Positions 1 through 9,895 of a DNA stretch of 64,000 bases are shown here, piece after piece. Where the stretch lies: positions 8,556,001 through 8,620,000 of the forward strand of contig NZ_CP046172.1 in NCBI RefSeq assembly GCF_011801145.1, written 5' to 3'. The notes below the pieces were generated by a model. The model saw only the letters and a program-made list of their open reading frames with translations. It searched no databases and had not been told where the DNA came from. The DNA is from Nocardia arthritidis. GTDB lineage: Bacteria; Actinomycetota; Actinomycetes; Mycobacteriales; Mycobacteriaceae. The position numbers and the translations under genes are program-made. Positions within the stretch are counted from its first letter, which is position 1. Each line of letters begins with the position of its first letter.

Positions 1-1
1 C

Positions 2-862
2 GCGTTCCTGGCCCGCGCGGTGGCAGCGCCGATGCGCACGCTGCGCCGGGCGCTGGACCGGATCACCAAGGGCGAGTTGGATGTTCGGGTGCCGGTCGGC
101 AGCGCGAGCGAGGTCGGGCGGCTGGAGAATTCGGTCAACGAGCTCGCCGCGAACCTGCGCGAGCGGGAGCGGATGCGCGATGTGTTCGGCCGCCACGTCG
201 GGGCCGAGGTGGCCGAGCGGGCGCTCGCGGGTGGGCTGGACCTGACCGGTGACGTCCGGGTGGTTTCAGCGCTGTTCGTCGACGTCACCGGATCGGTCGC
301 GCTCTCGACCGGGCTGCCGCCACAGGAGTTCGTCGCCAAACTCAACCGCCTGCTCGCGATCGTCGTCGCGGCGACCGAGGAGAACAACGGGCTGGTCAAC
401 AAGTTCGAGGGCGATGCGGCGCTGTGTATTTTCGGCGCGCCGATCGCTTTGCGGGACAACGCGACTCCCGCACTGCGGGCCGCCCGCCGGATCCGCGACG
501 AGGTGGTGGCCACCGGAGAACTCGATATCGGGATCGGGGTGGCCCGCGGGCGGGTTTTCGCCGGTGACGTCGGCAGCGACACCCGGCTGGAGTACACGGT
601 GATCGGCGACGCGGTGAACGAGGCGGCCCGGCTCACCGCCGAGGCCAAGGAGGTGCCGCGGCGAATCCTGGTGAGCCAGGCGGTAATCGATGCGGCCGCG
701 CCGCACGAACGGGTGAAATGGGAGCTGTACCGGACGATTCCGCTGCGCGGTATGCCGGTGCCGACGCAATGCTGGACCGATGTGGACGGAGCTGCCCGGG
801 CGGCGATCGATCCGGTCGAAATCCATACCACGACAGCGCAATCGCCCGACTCGCCGCGCTGA
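2..862 (+). CDS. Adenylate/guanylate cyclase, class III (5' end outside window)
   Basis: C-terminal part of a membrane receptor-type cyclase making cAMP (or cGMP) from NTP. The reading frame is open from base 2; the GTG at 20 is only an internal codon, so the start and the membrane segments lie upstream. The visible protein begins with a HAMP linker (RITKGELDVRVPVGSASEVG, about residues 20-45). The catalytic domain follows: metal-binding Asp in LFVDVTGS, a second Asp in KFEGDAAL, and the transition-state pair in VNEAAR. The substrate-defining Lys in NKFEGD and the Asp of YTVIGD point to an active ATP-type cyclase. HAMP plus cyclase is a common actinobacterial architecture. It is followed by a convergent gene and looks monocistronic in the part seen. 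Confidence 0.9.
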   Translation, partial: AFLARAVAAPMRTLRRALDRITKGELDVRVPVGSASEVGRLENSVNELAANLRERERMRDVFGRHVGAEVAERALAGGLDLTGDVRVVSALFVDVTGSVALSTGLPPQEFVAKLNRLLAIVVAATEENNGLVNKFEGDAALCIFGAPIALRDNATPALRAARRIRDEVVATGELDIGIGVARGRVFAGDVGSDTRLEYTVIGDAVNEAARLTAEAKEVPRRILVSQAVIDAAAPHERVKWELYRTIPLRGMPVPTQCWTDVDGAARAAIDPVEIHTTTAQSPDSPR

Positions 863-902
863 CACCGTCGCGCTCACGCCGATGGTGCCATCGGGGAACC
901 GA

Positions 903-1427
903 TTACGGCAGCCAGCCAGACAGGGTGATCACATCGGCCGCGATCTCGGCGACCGTGCGGCCGTCGGTCACGACCCGATGCGCCCGTTCCGGCGCGGCCG
1001 TATCCAACCGGCGGGCCATCGCCGCGCCGCGCTCGACATGTTCCTCGAATGCGGTGCCGATTTCGCGCTGCGCCAATCGTTTTCGAGCGGTTTCGTCGCT
1101 GCAGGTCAGCAGGATCGCGGTGATCTCCGGACGGTCGCCCATCGCGGCCGCCAATTGATCTGTGACATCGGCGAATACGCTCGCGGTGTTCGTGTAGATC
1201 AGTCGCCGGTAGCCGAGCTCCCGGTAGTTGGCCCACATCGCGGCCAGATTCCGTTCCGCCAGACCGTATTTCCCGGGATCCGGATACGCCAGGTCGAGGT
1301 TGTCGCCCTCGATCAGACAGTGCCGAACGCCCGCGGCCGAAAGTTGCACGTGAATTTCGATGCCGACGCTGCTCTTGCCGACACCCGACCGGCCGCCGAT
1401 CAACAATGCCCTACTGGGTTCGGTCAT
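903..1427 (-). CDS. P-loop kinase-like ATPase
   Basis: A 174-residue cytosolic NTPase with a Walker A loop (GGRSGVGKSS) at residues 11-20 directly after the first beta strand. The layout is that of small-molecule kinases and AAA_33-type proteins; IEGDNLDLAYPDP after the second strand resembles a substrate or metal loop. The ATG at 1427 places the P-loop at the usual distance from the N-terminus, whereas the longer frame from 1445 adds only six residues without family character. It lies just downstream of a NUDIX gene on the same strand with a short gap, so the two may be co-transcribed. The substrate is unknown; a role in nucleotide or antibiotic phosphorylation cannot be told apart here. Confidence 0.75.
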   Translation of the reverse strand: MTEPSRALLIGGRSGVGKSSVGIEIHVQLSAAGVRHCLIEGDNLDLAYPDPGKYGLAERNLAAMWANYRELGYRRLIYTNTASVFADVTDQLAAAMGDRPEITAILLTCSDETARKRLAQREIGTAFEEHVERGAAMARRLDTAAPERAHRVVTDGRTVAEIAADVITLSGWLP

Positions 1428-1497
1428 CGCACCACTGTGCCGCACCCGCCGCAGCGCGGGCCATCGAATATTCGCCCGGGGCGGGCTGTCGAGTATT

Positions 1498-1932
1498 TCA
1501 ACTCCAACCCGCGAGCCCGAAATGTGTACCGCTGCGGTACAGGCCGATACCGGCGACGGTGTACGGCTCGGTGTCGGCGGGCAGGTCGTCGAGCGGGAAC
1601 CAGCCGAGCTCCGAACACTTCTCGGGCTCCCGGTTGTACGGCTCGCCGGGCCAACTCTCGGCGTGGAAGACGAATCCGACCCGCCCCCGCCCGCTCGGCG
1701 AGCGATAGTGCAACGCCGTCACCATGCGAACAGCATTGCGGGACAAGACGATTCCGATCTCTTCGGCCGCCTCGCGCAGAACCGCGGCGACCACATCCTC
1801 ACCGTCCTCCAGCTTCCCCGACGGCATATTCCACATGCCGTCGGCATAGCCGGTGTTCCTGCGCCGCGCCAGCAGCGCCAGATCGGCGCGGGTGAGCAGA
1901 AGGAATACGTCTACCGGGCTCGTATATGGCAC
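1498..1932 (-). CDS. NUDIX hydrolase
   Basis: A 144-residue single-domain NUDIX protein that hydrolyses a nucleoside diphosphate linked to another moiety. The NUDIX box is complete at residues 39-61 (GKLEDGED, then REAAEEIGI), with the metal-binding glutamates in REAAEE. The upstream MWNMPSG and the N-terminal strand VDVFLLLTR match small MutT/ADP-ribose-type members. ATG start at 1932. The gene lies between the DUF255 gene and the P-loop kinase gene on the same strand. The exact substrate cannot be read from the sequence. Confidence 0.9.
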   Translation of the reverse strand: MPYTSPVDVFLLLTRADLALLARRRNTGYADGMWNMPSGKLEDGEDVVAAVLREAAEEIGIVLSRNAVRMVTALHYRSPSGRGRVGFVFHAESWPGEPYNREPEKCSELGWFPLDDLPADTEPYTVAGIGLYRSGTHFGLAGWS

Positions 1933-1941
1933 GCCGAGACC

Positions 1942-4038
<2,097 letters not shown>

Positions 4039-4222
4039 CAACCTCCCACGCCGAGCGGGCACACAAATCCGCACGCCCCGCGGGATTTGCCGGAGCGGCG
4101 AGAACGGTCCTGCCATCACACCACGAAGTCGTGGGCCATCACCTGAAGCGTAGTGCGCCATCATCGGGTGCTGGGCGTGTCGGGCTTCGGAAATCACGAA
4201 TAGGAATGGTTCGCCCATGATC

Positions 4223-4500
4223 CAGCTCACGGTTGAGGTTGACCGGGGTCGGGGTGGATGTTCAGCGCAGCGGCACGACGCCGAGCCGGACATCACGGAT
4301 TCGAGGAGCATTCGATAATGTCGATCGCCCTTTCCAACCAGGACAAGAGCATCCTACGGACCGCCGCCTATGGCGCTGTGTTCCAGATGGCCGCCGCCAC
4401 CGGCGCGCCCCAGAAGACCGCCGCGAATGCCGTCCTCGCCCTGACATCGGCGACCGGGCTGGTCGGGCATGTGCTCGCCGCGCGGAGCAATGACATCGAG
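4223..4500. repeat. Direct repeat copy A (~280 bp)
   Basis: This block recurs at 12076-12354 in the same orientation. It includes an intergenic segment (CACGGTTGAGGTTGACC followed by a GACC/GGTC inverted pair at 4241-4250), a Shine-Dalgarno GAGGAG and the first 61 codons of a gene. By my count the two copies differ at 8 of the first 183 coding bases. Homology stops right after GACATCGAG. The duplication brackets about 7.6 kb of sequence. Confidence 0.9.
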
Positions 4501-4527
4501 GCTATGGCGCCGATGGAGCGTTCGTAA
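4318..4527 (+). pseudogene. Truncated copy of the serine-hydrolase N-terminal domain
   Basis: A 69-codon frame starting MSIALSNQDKSILRT behind a good GAGGAG site. It is nearly identical over 61 residues to the N-terminus of the serine hydrolase at 12172, then diverges to EAMAPMERS and a stop. The intact domain in the other copy runs about 130 residues, so this is a partial duplicate. It has a complete initiation region and might be expressed as a short alanine-rich peptide, but it lacks half the domain and the whole catalytic part. I read it as a relic of duplication or recombination rather than a functional gene. Confidence 0.75.
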
Positions 4528-4890
4528 CGGTACGAGTGTGCTGACGCGAGCCAGGGCACGCAGCCGCGCCGTCCGGGGTGTTGGCGCGCACCACGATTCG
4601 ATCTGCACCGGTCGACGATCAAACGGCGGTAAACCCGAAAGCGCCACGCCCACAGCAGAATCCGCAACACCCACGAACCGGGGTCGCACGTTACCACCAA
4701 ATCCGGCTCGGAGTACAGCCCCTACGTGTCCTCTTGCTGTCGTTGTGGAAAACGATGGATCATCAAGCCGTAATCCTTTGGGACACAACGCAAAGTGCCT
4801 ACCAGCCGGTGTCTGACGTGCGTCGAGATACTGCGTCGACGCACGCGTGTCCCGACTTCATTCCGGGGGCGCGGGGAAGGGGACGAGCAG
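4528..4890. other. Intergenic region between duplicated relic and decarboxylase operon
   Basis: About 360 bp with no convincing gene; frames here give arginine-rich, low-complexity translations. The only structure I see is the inverted repeat at 4818-4844. The segment probably carries the promoter and leader of the following operon. Confidence 0.5.
4818..4844. promoter_or_regulatory. 9-bp inverted repeat upstream of decarboxylase operon
   Basis: GTGCGTCGA (4818-4826) and TCGACGCAC (4836-4844) form a perfect inverted repeat with a 9-bp spacer. It sits about 45 bp before the start of the small gene at 4891. It could be an operator or a leader hairpin; no regulator gene adjoins it. Confidence 0.5.
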
Positions 4891-5127
4891 ATGAAGCAGA
4901 TCGCCAGCACCCGCAAGGACCGTCGTCCGGCGCGCAAAGCCCTTCAGCAACACCTGGAGAGCGTCATGCCATGGGGCGTGCGGCCCAAGATCACCTTCGT
5001 CACCGATGGTGCAGGTTTCCTGGCCGACGAGGGCGGCGCCTACTACCGGCTCGCGAGCCAGGCGATCGCCGAGGCACTGCTGCTGCAAAAGATCGCTGAT
5101 TCACCGAATCGAGGAGGAACCCGATGA
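4891..5127 (+). CDS. Small basic protein translationally coupled to the decarboxylase
   Basis: 78 residues (MKQIASTRKDRRPARKAL...), basic at the N-terminus and helical in the middle, with no family I recognise. The ATG at 4891 follows a purine-rich stretch (GGGGAAGGGGACGAG). Its TGA overlaps the ATG of the decarboxylase gene (ATGA at 5124-5127), a classic translational-coupling arrangement, which supports it as a real gene. It contains LADEGGAYYRLASQAIAEALLLQKIAD, which looks like a small folded domain rather than random translation. A partner or accessory protein of the decarboxylase is an inference from coupling only. Confidence 0.65.
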   Translation: MKQIASTRKDRRPARKALQQHLESVMPWGVRPKITFVTDGAGFLADEGGAYYRLASQAIAEALLLQKIADSPNRGGTR

Positions 5128-6911
5128 CGCAGGCACAGACCCATCCGACCTTCCCCTATGGACCGGATGGCAAACCCTGGTCGGAGCTGTTGACCTCGGC
5201 CGGTCTGGCCGACCACCCGGTCACCGATCCGCGGGTGAATCCGACCGAGGTCTACCCGAACGGCGACGGCCCTGACCCGGCGCGGTTCCAGCTGCCCGTC
5301 ACCGGGCTGACCGAGCAGCAACGGCGTGCGGCGCTCGACGCGCTCGACGACTACCTGGAGGTCAAGCGCGACCACTTCCTGGGCTATCAGGTCAACTGCG
5401 CGCTGGACTACCGAACCGATCTCGCGCGGTTCATGGACTACCACATCAACAACATCGGCGATCCTTACACCGCCGGCGGCATGAAGATCAACAGCAAAGC
5501 GGTCGAACAGGCGGTGCTCGACTACTTCGCCGCCCTGTGGCGGGCCCAGTGGCCGAATGATCCCGATGACGGGGAAACCTATTGGGGCTACATGCTTTCC
5601 ATGGGATCCACCGAGGGCAACATGTACGCGCTGTGGAATGCGCGGGACTATCTCGGCGGCAAGGCGCTGATCGTCGACCCGAGCCACGCAACCAGCGTGA
5701 ACTCGAAGAACGAGATCGTTCCCAACCTCGCCTATGTCCAGGCGAGGACCCCGGAGCGCTCGCCGAACTACTACAAGCCGATCGCGTTCTTCTCCGAGGA
5801 CACCCACTACTCGTTCACCAAAGCGGTGCGGGTGTTGGCGGTCGACACCTTCTCCGCCGCCGGCCAGCGCGACTATGCGGGCGAGTGCCCGATCACCCCG
5901 GATGGCTCGTGGCCGGTCGAGGTCCCATCCCACGACAGCGGCGCGATCGACGTGGCCAAGCTCGTCTCGCTGGTGGAGTTCTTCGCCGAGCGCGGGCATC
6001 CGATCATGGTCAGCCTCAACTACGGCAGCACCTTCAAGGGCGCGTACGACAACGTCCGACTGGTCTGCGAGAAGCTGTATCCCGTCTTCGAGCGATACGG
6101 TCTTTTGGAGCGGGATATCGAATACGCACCGGGACAGCACGACCGGCGGCACGGGTTCTGGATCCACGTCGACGGCGCCCTCGGTGCCGCCTACCTGCCG
6201 TTCCTGCGAATTGCCGCGGAAAGCCCGGACTACGAATACGTGCCGGAGGCCCCGATTCCGGAGTTCGACTTCTCCCTCGAGGTCAACGGTATGAAGATGG
6301 TGGCGTCGATCGCGATGAGCGGGCACAAGTGGATCGGTGCGCCGTGGCCGTGCGGTATCTACATGACCAAGGTGAAATACCAACTGCGGCCACCGGATTC
6401 GCCGGCCTACATCGGTTCGCTGGATACGACGTTCGCCGGTTCCCGCAATGGGTTCTCCCCACTGATTCTGTGGGACTTCCTGGCCAAACACTCCTACGAC
6501 GCGCAGATCTCCCTGGCCCGCGAGGCTCAGGACCTCGCGGTCTACCTCGAAGGCCAGCTCGAGAAGCTGGCAAGCCACCTCGGGCGGGACCTGTTGGTGG
6601 CGCGTACTCCACTGGCTCTCACCGTGCGGTTCCGCAAACCCAACGACCGGATCATCGCGCGGTATTCGTTGTCCACCGAGTCATTGCTGCTCAAACCCGG
6701 AGACCCGACGAGCCGACAGGACTACGCGCATGTGTTCACGATGATCGGCACCAAGCGCGAGGTGATCGACCAGCTGATCAAGGATCTGCACGCCCCGGAT
6801 GCCTTCCCGGAGACCGAACCGATCCTCATGGCACCTCTCGCGGCGGCGGAGCCGCTGCCCGGCGTCGTCCCGATCGCGTACCAATCGGCCAATCAAGGCG
6901 GATTCGCCTAG
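5124..6911 (+). CDS. PLP-dependent histidine-decarboxylase-type enzyme
   Basis: A 595-residue group II PLP decarboxylase. The PLP lysine is K402 in AMSGHKWIGAPWPCG, with the preceding IHVDGALGAAY supplying the Asp that pairs with the pyridine nitrogen. MGSTEGNMYALWNARDYLGG matches the cofactor phosphate loop of the histidine/serine decarboxylase subgroup. The protein is longer than typical bacterial Hdc (about 380 residues) through N- and C-terminal extensions. The expected reaction is decarboxylation of histidine to histamine or of a related amino acid; the substrate cannot be fixed from sequence. It is coupled to the small protein upstream and followed 20 bp later by a DJ-1/PfpI-type gene, so the three probably form one operon ending at the 7582-7620 hairpin. 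Confidence 0.85.
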   Translation: MTQAQTHPTFPYGPDGKPWSELLTSAGLADHPVTDPRVNPTEVYPNGDGPDPARFQLPVTGLTEQQRRAALDALDDYLEVKRDHFLGYQVNCALDYRTDLARFMDYHINNIGDPYTAGGMKINSKAVEQAVLDYFAALWRAQWPNDPDDGETYWGYMLSMGSTEGNMYALWNARDYLGGKALIVDPSHATSVNSKNEIVPNLAYVQARTPERSPNYYKPIAFFSEDTHYSFTKAVRVLAVDTFSAAGQRDYAGECPITPDGSWPVEVPSHDSGAIDVAKLVSLVEFFAERGHPIMVSLNYGSTFKGAYDNVRLVCEKLYPVFERYGLLERDIEYAPGQHDRRHGFWIHVDGALGAAYLPFLRIAAESPDYEYVPEAPIPEFDFSLEVNGMKMVASIAMSGHKWIGAPWPCGIYMTKVKYQLRPPDSPAYIGSLDTTFAGSRNGFSPLILWDFLAKHSYDAQISLAREAQDLAVYLEGQLEKLASHLGRDLLVARTPLALTVRFRKPNDRIIARYSLSTESLLLKPGDPTSRQDYAHVFTMIGTKREVIDQLIKDLHAPDAFPETEPILMAPLAAAEPLPGVVPIAYQSANQGGFA

Positions 6912-6931
6912 CCCTGAACCAGGGAGTCGAC

Positions 6932-7573
6932 ATGCACATCGTCATTCCGCTCTTTCCCCGCTACACCACACTCGACGCAATCGGCCCGTACGAGGTGCTC
7001 CGCTTCATCCCCGATGCCGAGATCACCTTCGCCGCAGCGGAAACCGACCCGGTCCCCGCCGACAGCGGTGCCCTGGCGATCACTCACACCACCCCGCTCA
7101 ACGAGATCGAAACCTGTGACATCGTGGTTGTCCCGGGAGGCCCTGGCTCCCGAGCAGAGAACAAGCAGTTGGTTGCCTGGCTGAGCATGATCCACCCGAA
7201 ATCCCGGTGGACGACCTCGGTGTGCACCGGTGCCCTGGTACTCGGTTCGGCCGGTCTACTCAAAGGACTGGACGCGGCAACTCACTGGAACCCCAAAGTG
7301 GTGCAACGCCTGGAGGAACTCGGCGCGCGATACGTCACCGACCGCGTCGTCTTCGACGACGAGCACCGGATCGTCACCTCGGCCGGTGTCTCGGCCGGAA
7401 TCGACATGGCACTCGCCCTGGCCGCTCGGATCACGGACCAGGTGACCGCCGAGGCAATCCAGCTCGCGATCCAGTACGACCCGCAACCGCCGTTCGACAG
7501 TGGTTCCCCGGACAAGGCCACCGAGAACGTCAGGCAGCGCGCCCTCGAACTCCTCGGTTCGAAAACCACCTAA
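6932..7573 (+). CDS. DJ-1/PfpI family protein (isonitrile hydratase-like)
   Basis: 213 residues of the class I glutamine amidotransferase-like superfamily. The nucleophile elbow is SVCTGALVLGSAGLL with Cys98; an acidic residue in the IGPYEVL segment is the usual helper, and VVVPGGPGSR is the family glycine loop. The closest functional type I recognise is the InhA (isonitrile hydratase)/ThiJ group, which hydrate isonitriles or act as glyoxalase-like enzymes. The ATG at 6932 follows AGGGAG. Being last in the decarboxylase operon suggests it handles a product or reactive by-product of that step, but this is inference. Confidence 0.8.
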   Translation: MHIVIPLFPRYTTLDAIGPYEVLRFIPDAEITFAAAETDPVPADSGALAITHTTPLNEIETCDIVVVPGGPGSRAENKQLVAWLSMIHPKSRWTTSVCTGALVLGSAGLLKGLDAATHWNPKVVQRLEELGARYVTDRVVFDDEHRIVTSAGVSAGIDMALALAARITDQVTAEAIQLAIQYDPQPPFDSGSPDKATENVRQRALELLGSKTT

Positions 7574-7581
7574 CGGCACAA

Positions 7582-7620
7582 GAATGCCACTCGGCCCGCG
7601 AGAAGGTCCGAGTGGCATTC
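7582..7620 (+). terminator. Hairpin terminator after decarboxylase operon
   Basis: GAATGCCACTCGG (7582-7594) and CCGAGTGGCATTC (7608-7620) make a perfect 13-bp stem with a 13-nt loop, starting 9 bp after the stop codon of the DJ-1/PfpI gene. There is no long T-run, as is usual in actinomycetes. It separates this operon from the convergent membrane-protein gene. Confidence 0.8.
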
Positions 7621-7736
7621 CTCTGTGGGTCATCACATGGGTAGTGCGCCTCACATGACGAGCACACGGCTCGGGCTCCGCGATGCGGGCACCGGGCGAG
7701 CCCGGCTCATTTCGAAGCCGTTGATCGCCAGCCGGG

Positions 7737-8777
7737 TCACCGGCCACGATGTAAATGCGCCACGGCCGCGGATTGCCGCCCGGAGGTGCGCAAGCGGCCG
7801 CCGTCGGCGCCCGGTCGAGCAGATCGCAATCCGCCGACGAGGCATAATATTGCGCCGAGCGTGACCCATGCGGTCAGCACGAACAGGGCGTGGGTCGCGC
7901 CGCGTCCGTCGAAGAAGGCGGTCGACCGGAGCAGTCGGCCTCCGGCCCCGGGCGGCAGCAGTTGGCCGAGCGCGCCGGACCATCCGGGCAGCATCTCCGG
8001 TGCGGTCGCGGTACCCGAAAGGGGGTTGCCGACAAGCATCATGATCACGGCACCGATCCCGATTCCGGCGTATCCGAGCAATGATTCCAACCCGAGAACG
8101 GTCAGCGATGTCGCCGCGATGGACAGGCCGACAGCACCGGCATTGGCCGCGTAGGACCCGCTCAGTGAGCCCAGCCAGAATTGCAGGACCGCGGCAACCG
8201 TCAGACCGCCGGTGACCGCGAAAGCGACTGCGCCGATAGCCCGTTGGGCGGTGCCGTGGACGAGCCTGGTCAACAGCACCGCGGCCAGCAGACCGCCCAT
8301 GACCAGAGGCAGCGCGCCCGCGGACAGTCCGGCACCACGGGGATCGGTGGCGGGCAGGGCCGCGAGATCACGGACAGCGACCGGCGTGCCGCCCGCCTGG
8401 CCGAGGCCGGTCGCCATGGCCTGCAGGGTCTGCGCGACCGCGGTGCTCGCGGCGGAGGCGACAATGACCTGCGGGGCACCGGAACTGAGGTCGATCGCCC
8501 CGTACACGCGCCGATCACCGATGAGTTTCTCGGCCGCCGCGGTGTCGGCTACGGCCGTTATCTCGAACCCGCCCGGCACCCGTTGTTCCAATGCGGTGCG
8601 AATCCGAGTGACGGCGGTGGGCGGCCCCGCGACCGCGATCGGCACATCGTGCACCGATGACCGCACCGAAGGCCAGGCGAAGGCGATAAGCAGGACACCG
8701 ACGATCGCCGTGAGCAGGACGACCGTTCCTGCCACCGCCGACCATCGGGACGCGGGTACATCGGTGGCGGTATTCAT
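7737..8777 (-). CDS. Polytopic membrane protein, ABC-2/YhgE-like
   Basis: 346 residues. One N-terminal membrane helix (VAGTVVLLTAIVGVLLIAFAW) precedes an extracytoplasmic domain of about 130 residues (PIAVAGPPTAVTRIRTALEQ...). Four to five further hydrophobic segments follow in the C-terminal half. This topology (TM1, large loop, C-terminal TM bundle) is that of ABC-2/YhgE-Pip type membrane proteins. I prefer the ATG at 8777, preceded by AAGGAG at ideal spacing. The alternative ATG at 8816 overlaps the sigma-factor stop as ATGA and would add 13 residues. It lies directly behind the ECF41 sigma gene and is probably in its transcription unit. Confidence 0.75.
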   Translation of the reverse strand: MNTATDVPASRWSAVAGTVVLLTAIVGVLLIAFAWPSVRSSVHDVPIAVAGPPTAVTRIRTALEQRVPGGFEITAVADTAAAEKLIGDRRVYGAIDLSSGAPQVIVASAASTAVAQTLQAMATGLGQAGGTPVAVRDLAALPATDPRGAGLSAGALPLVMGGLLAAVLLTRLVHGTAQRAIGAVAFAVTGGLTVAAVLQFWLGSLSGSYAANAGAVGLSIAATSLTVLGLESLLGYAGIGIGAVIMMLVGNPLSGTATAPEMLPGWSGALGQLLPPGAGGRLLRSTAFFDGRGATHALFVLTAWVTLGAILCLVGGLRSARPGADGGRLRTSGRQSAAVAHLHRGR

Positions 8778-8812
8778 CTGTACTCCTTGGACATTGGGAC
8801 TTTGACCGGTGC

Positions 8813-9742
8813 TCATCGCAGGGTGAGCGGGGTCTCGGTGTCGATGTGGGTCAGCTTCTGGGGATTGCGGACGTAGTAGAGGCCGGTGATGCGGCCGTCT
8901 GCGACGCTCAACGCGATGACACCGTCGAGTTCGCCGTCGACGTGCAGGGCCAGGGCCGGGCCACCATTGACCGCGGTCGGCTCAGCGGCGAGCGCGACGT
9001 CCTTCTTGGTGAGGCCGCCGACAATGAAGCGAGCCACCTTGTCCGCGCCGATGATCGGCCGTGGCGTGGCCTGTTTGATCCCGCCGCCGTCGCTGATCGC
9101 CACCACGTCGGAGGCGAGCACGTCGAGCAGGCCCTGCAGATTCCGGGTCTCGAGCGCCTGCCGGAAGGCTTGGAGCGCCACTTCGGCCTCTCGCGTGGTC
9201 ACTATGCGGCGCGGGCGGCGCGCCTCGACGTGGCGGCGCGCCCGGTGGGCGATCTGGTGTACGGCGGCGGGCGTCTTGCCGACCGCCGCCGCGATTTCGT
9301 CGTAGCCGATCCCGAATGCCTCCCGCAGCACGAACACGGCTCGTTCGGTCGGGGTCAGTGTCTCGAGCACGAGCAGCAGTGCCATCGAAACGCTTTCGGA
9401 AAGTTCGGCATCGGCGGCCACATCGGGCGTGGTGAGCAGTGGTTCCGGCAGCCACGAACCCACATACGACTCCCGGCGGCGCTTCATCGAGCGCAGCCGG
9501 TTGAGCGCCTGCCGGGTGGTGATCCGAACCAAATAGGCGCGTGGATCGTCGACGTGCGCCGCATCGACACCGACCCAGCGCAGCCAGGTCTCCTGCAGGA
9601 CGTCGTCGACATCGGCCACCGAACCGAGCATCTCGTAGGCGACGGTGAACAGCAGCTTGCGATGCGCGACAAATACTTCCGTCGCCTCGACGGTGGTGTG
9701 GTCCATGGCTGCGGCTGCAATCACCTCGGTGTTCTCGTGCAC
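8813..9742 (-). CDS. ECF41-type sigma factor (SigJ-like) with SnoaL-like C-terminus
   Basis: 309 residues. Region 2 (VAYEMLGSVADVDDVLQETWLRW), a linker with WLPEP, and region 4 (ERAVFVLREAFGIGYDEIAAAVGKT) are followed by a C-terminal SnoaL-like domain. That domain carries a DGGG motif (SDGGGIK) and a degenerate NPDKL (RNPQKL). WLPEP, DGGG and NPDKL are hallmarks of ECF41, in which the fused domain replaces an anti-sigma factor. The GTG start at 9742 has GAAGGAGA just upstream; the longer frame from 9826 would include the promoter and is rejected. A promoter matching the ECF41 consensus lies 34 bp before the start, implying autoregulation. Confidence 0.9.
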   Translation of the reverse strand: MHENTEVIAAAAMDHTTVEATEVFVAHRKLLFTVAYEMLGSVADVDDVLQETWLRWVGVDAAHVDDPRAYLVRITTRQALNRLRSMKRRRESYVGSWLPEPLLTTPDVAADAELSESVSMALLLVLETLTPTERAVFVLREAFGIGYDEIAAAVGKTPAAVHQIAHRARRHVEARRPRRIVTTREAEVALQAFRQALETRNLQGLLDVLASDVVAISDGGGIKQATPRPIIGADKVARFIVGGLTKKDVALAAEPTAVNGGPALALHVDGELDGVIALSVADGRITGLYYVRNPQKLTHIDTETPLTLR

Positions 9743-9775
9743 GATGTCTCCTTCGCTTCGAGGGCTCGAGCACAA

Positions 9776-9802
9776 GACACCGGATCGACGAGATTTCTGA
9801 CA
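9776..9802 (-). promoter_or_regulatory. ECF41-type promoter for the sigma gene
   Basis: On the minus strand TGTCAGA (9802-9796), exactly 16 bases, then TGTC (9779-9776). The published ECF41 consensus is TGTCACA-N16-CGTC; two positions differ in total. It ends 34 bp before the GTG at 9742. Confidence 0.75.
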
Positions 9803-9836
9803 GCCCAGTGCAGTGATCCACGTCACCGGCCGAAGC

Positions 9837-9863
9837 TGTCAGGAATTCGCGGGCTGTCTCGTT
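9837..9863 (+). promoter_or_regulatory. ECF41-type promoter for the FAD oxidoreductase gene
   Basis: TGTCAGG (9837-9843), exactly 16 bases, then CGTT (9860-9863), close to the ECF41 consensus TGTCACA-N16-CGTC. It ends 33 bp before the ATG at 9896. With the facing minus-strand promoter it makes a divergent pair sharing the CTGTCAG core. Confidence 0.75.
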
Positions 9864-9895
9864 CAGGAAGCACGCGAACCAGACAGGAGCGAACC

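Noticed and set aside
4528..4890. Possible transposase remnant after the truncated duplicate
   Set aside because: No DDE-type motif, terminal inverted repeats or target duplication could be found.
5043..6578. 511-codon frame opposite the decarboxylase
   Set aside because: Antisense artefact; the plus strand has the PLP motif and translational coupling.
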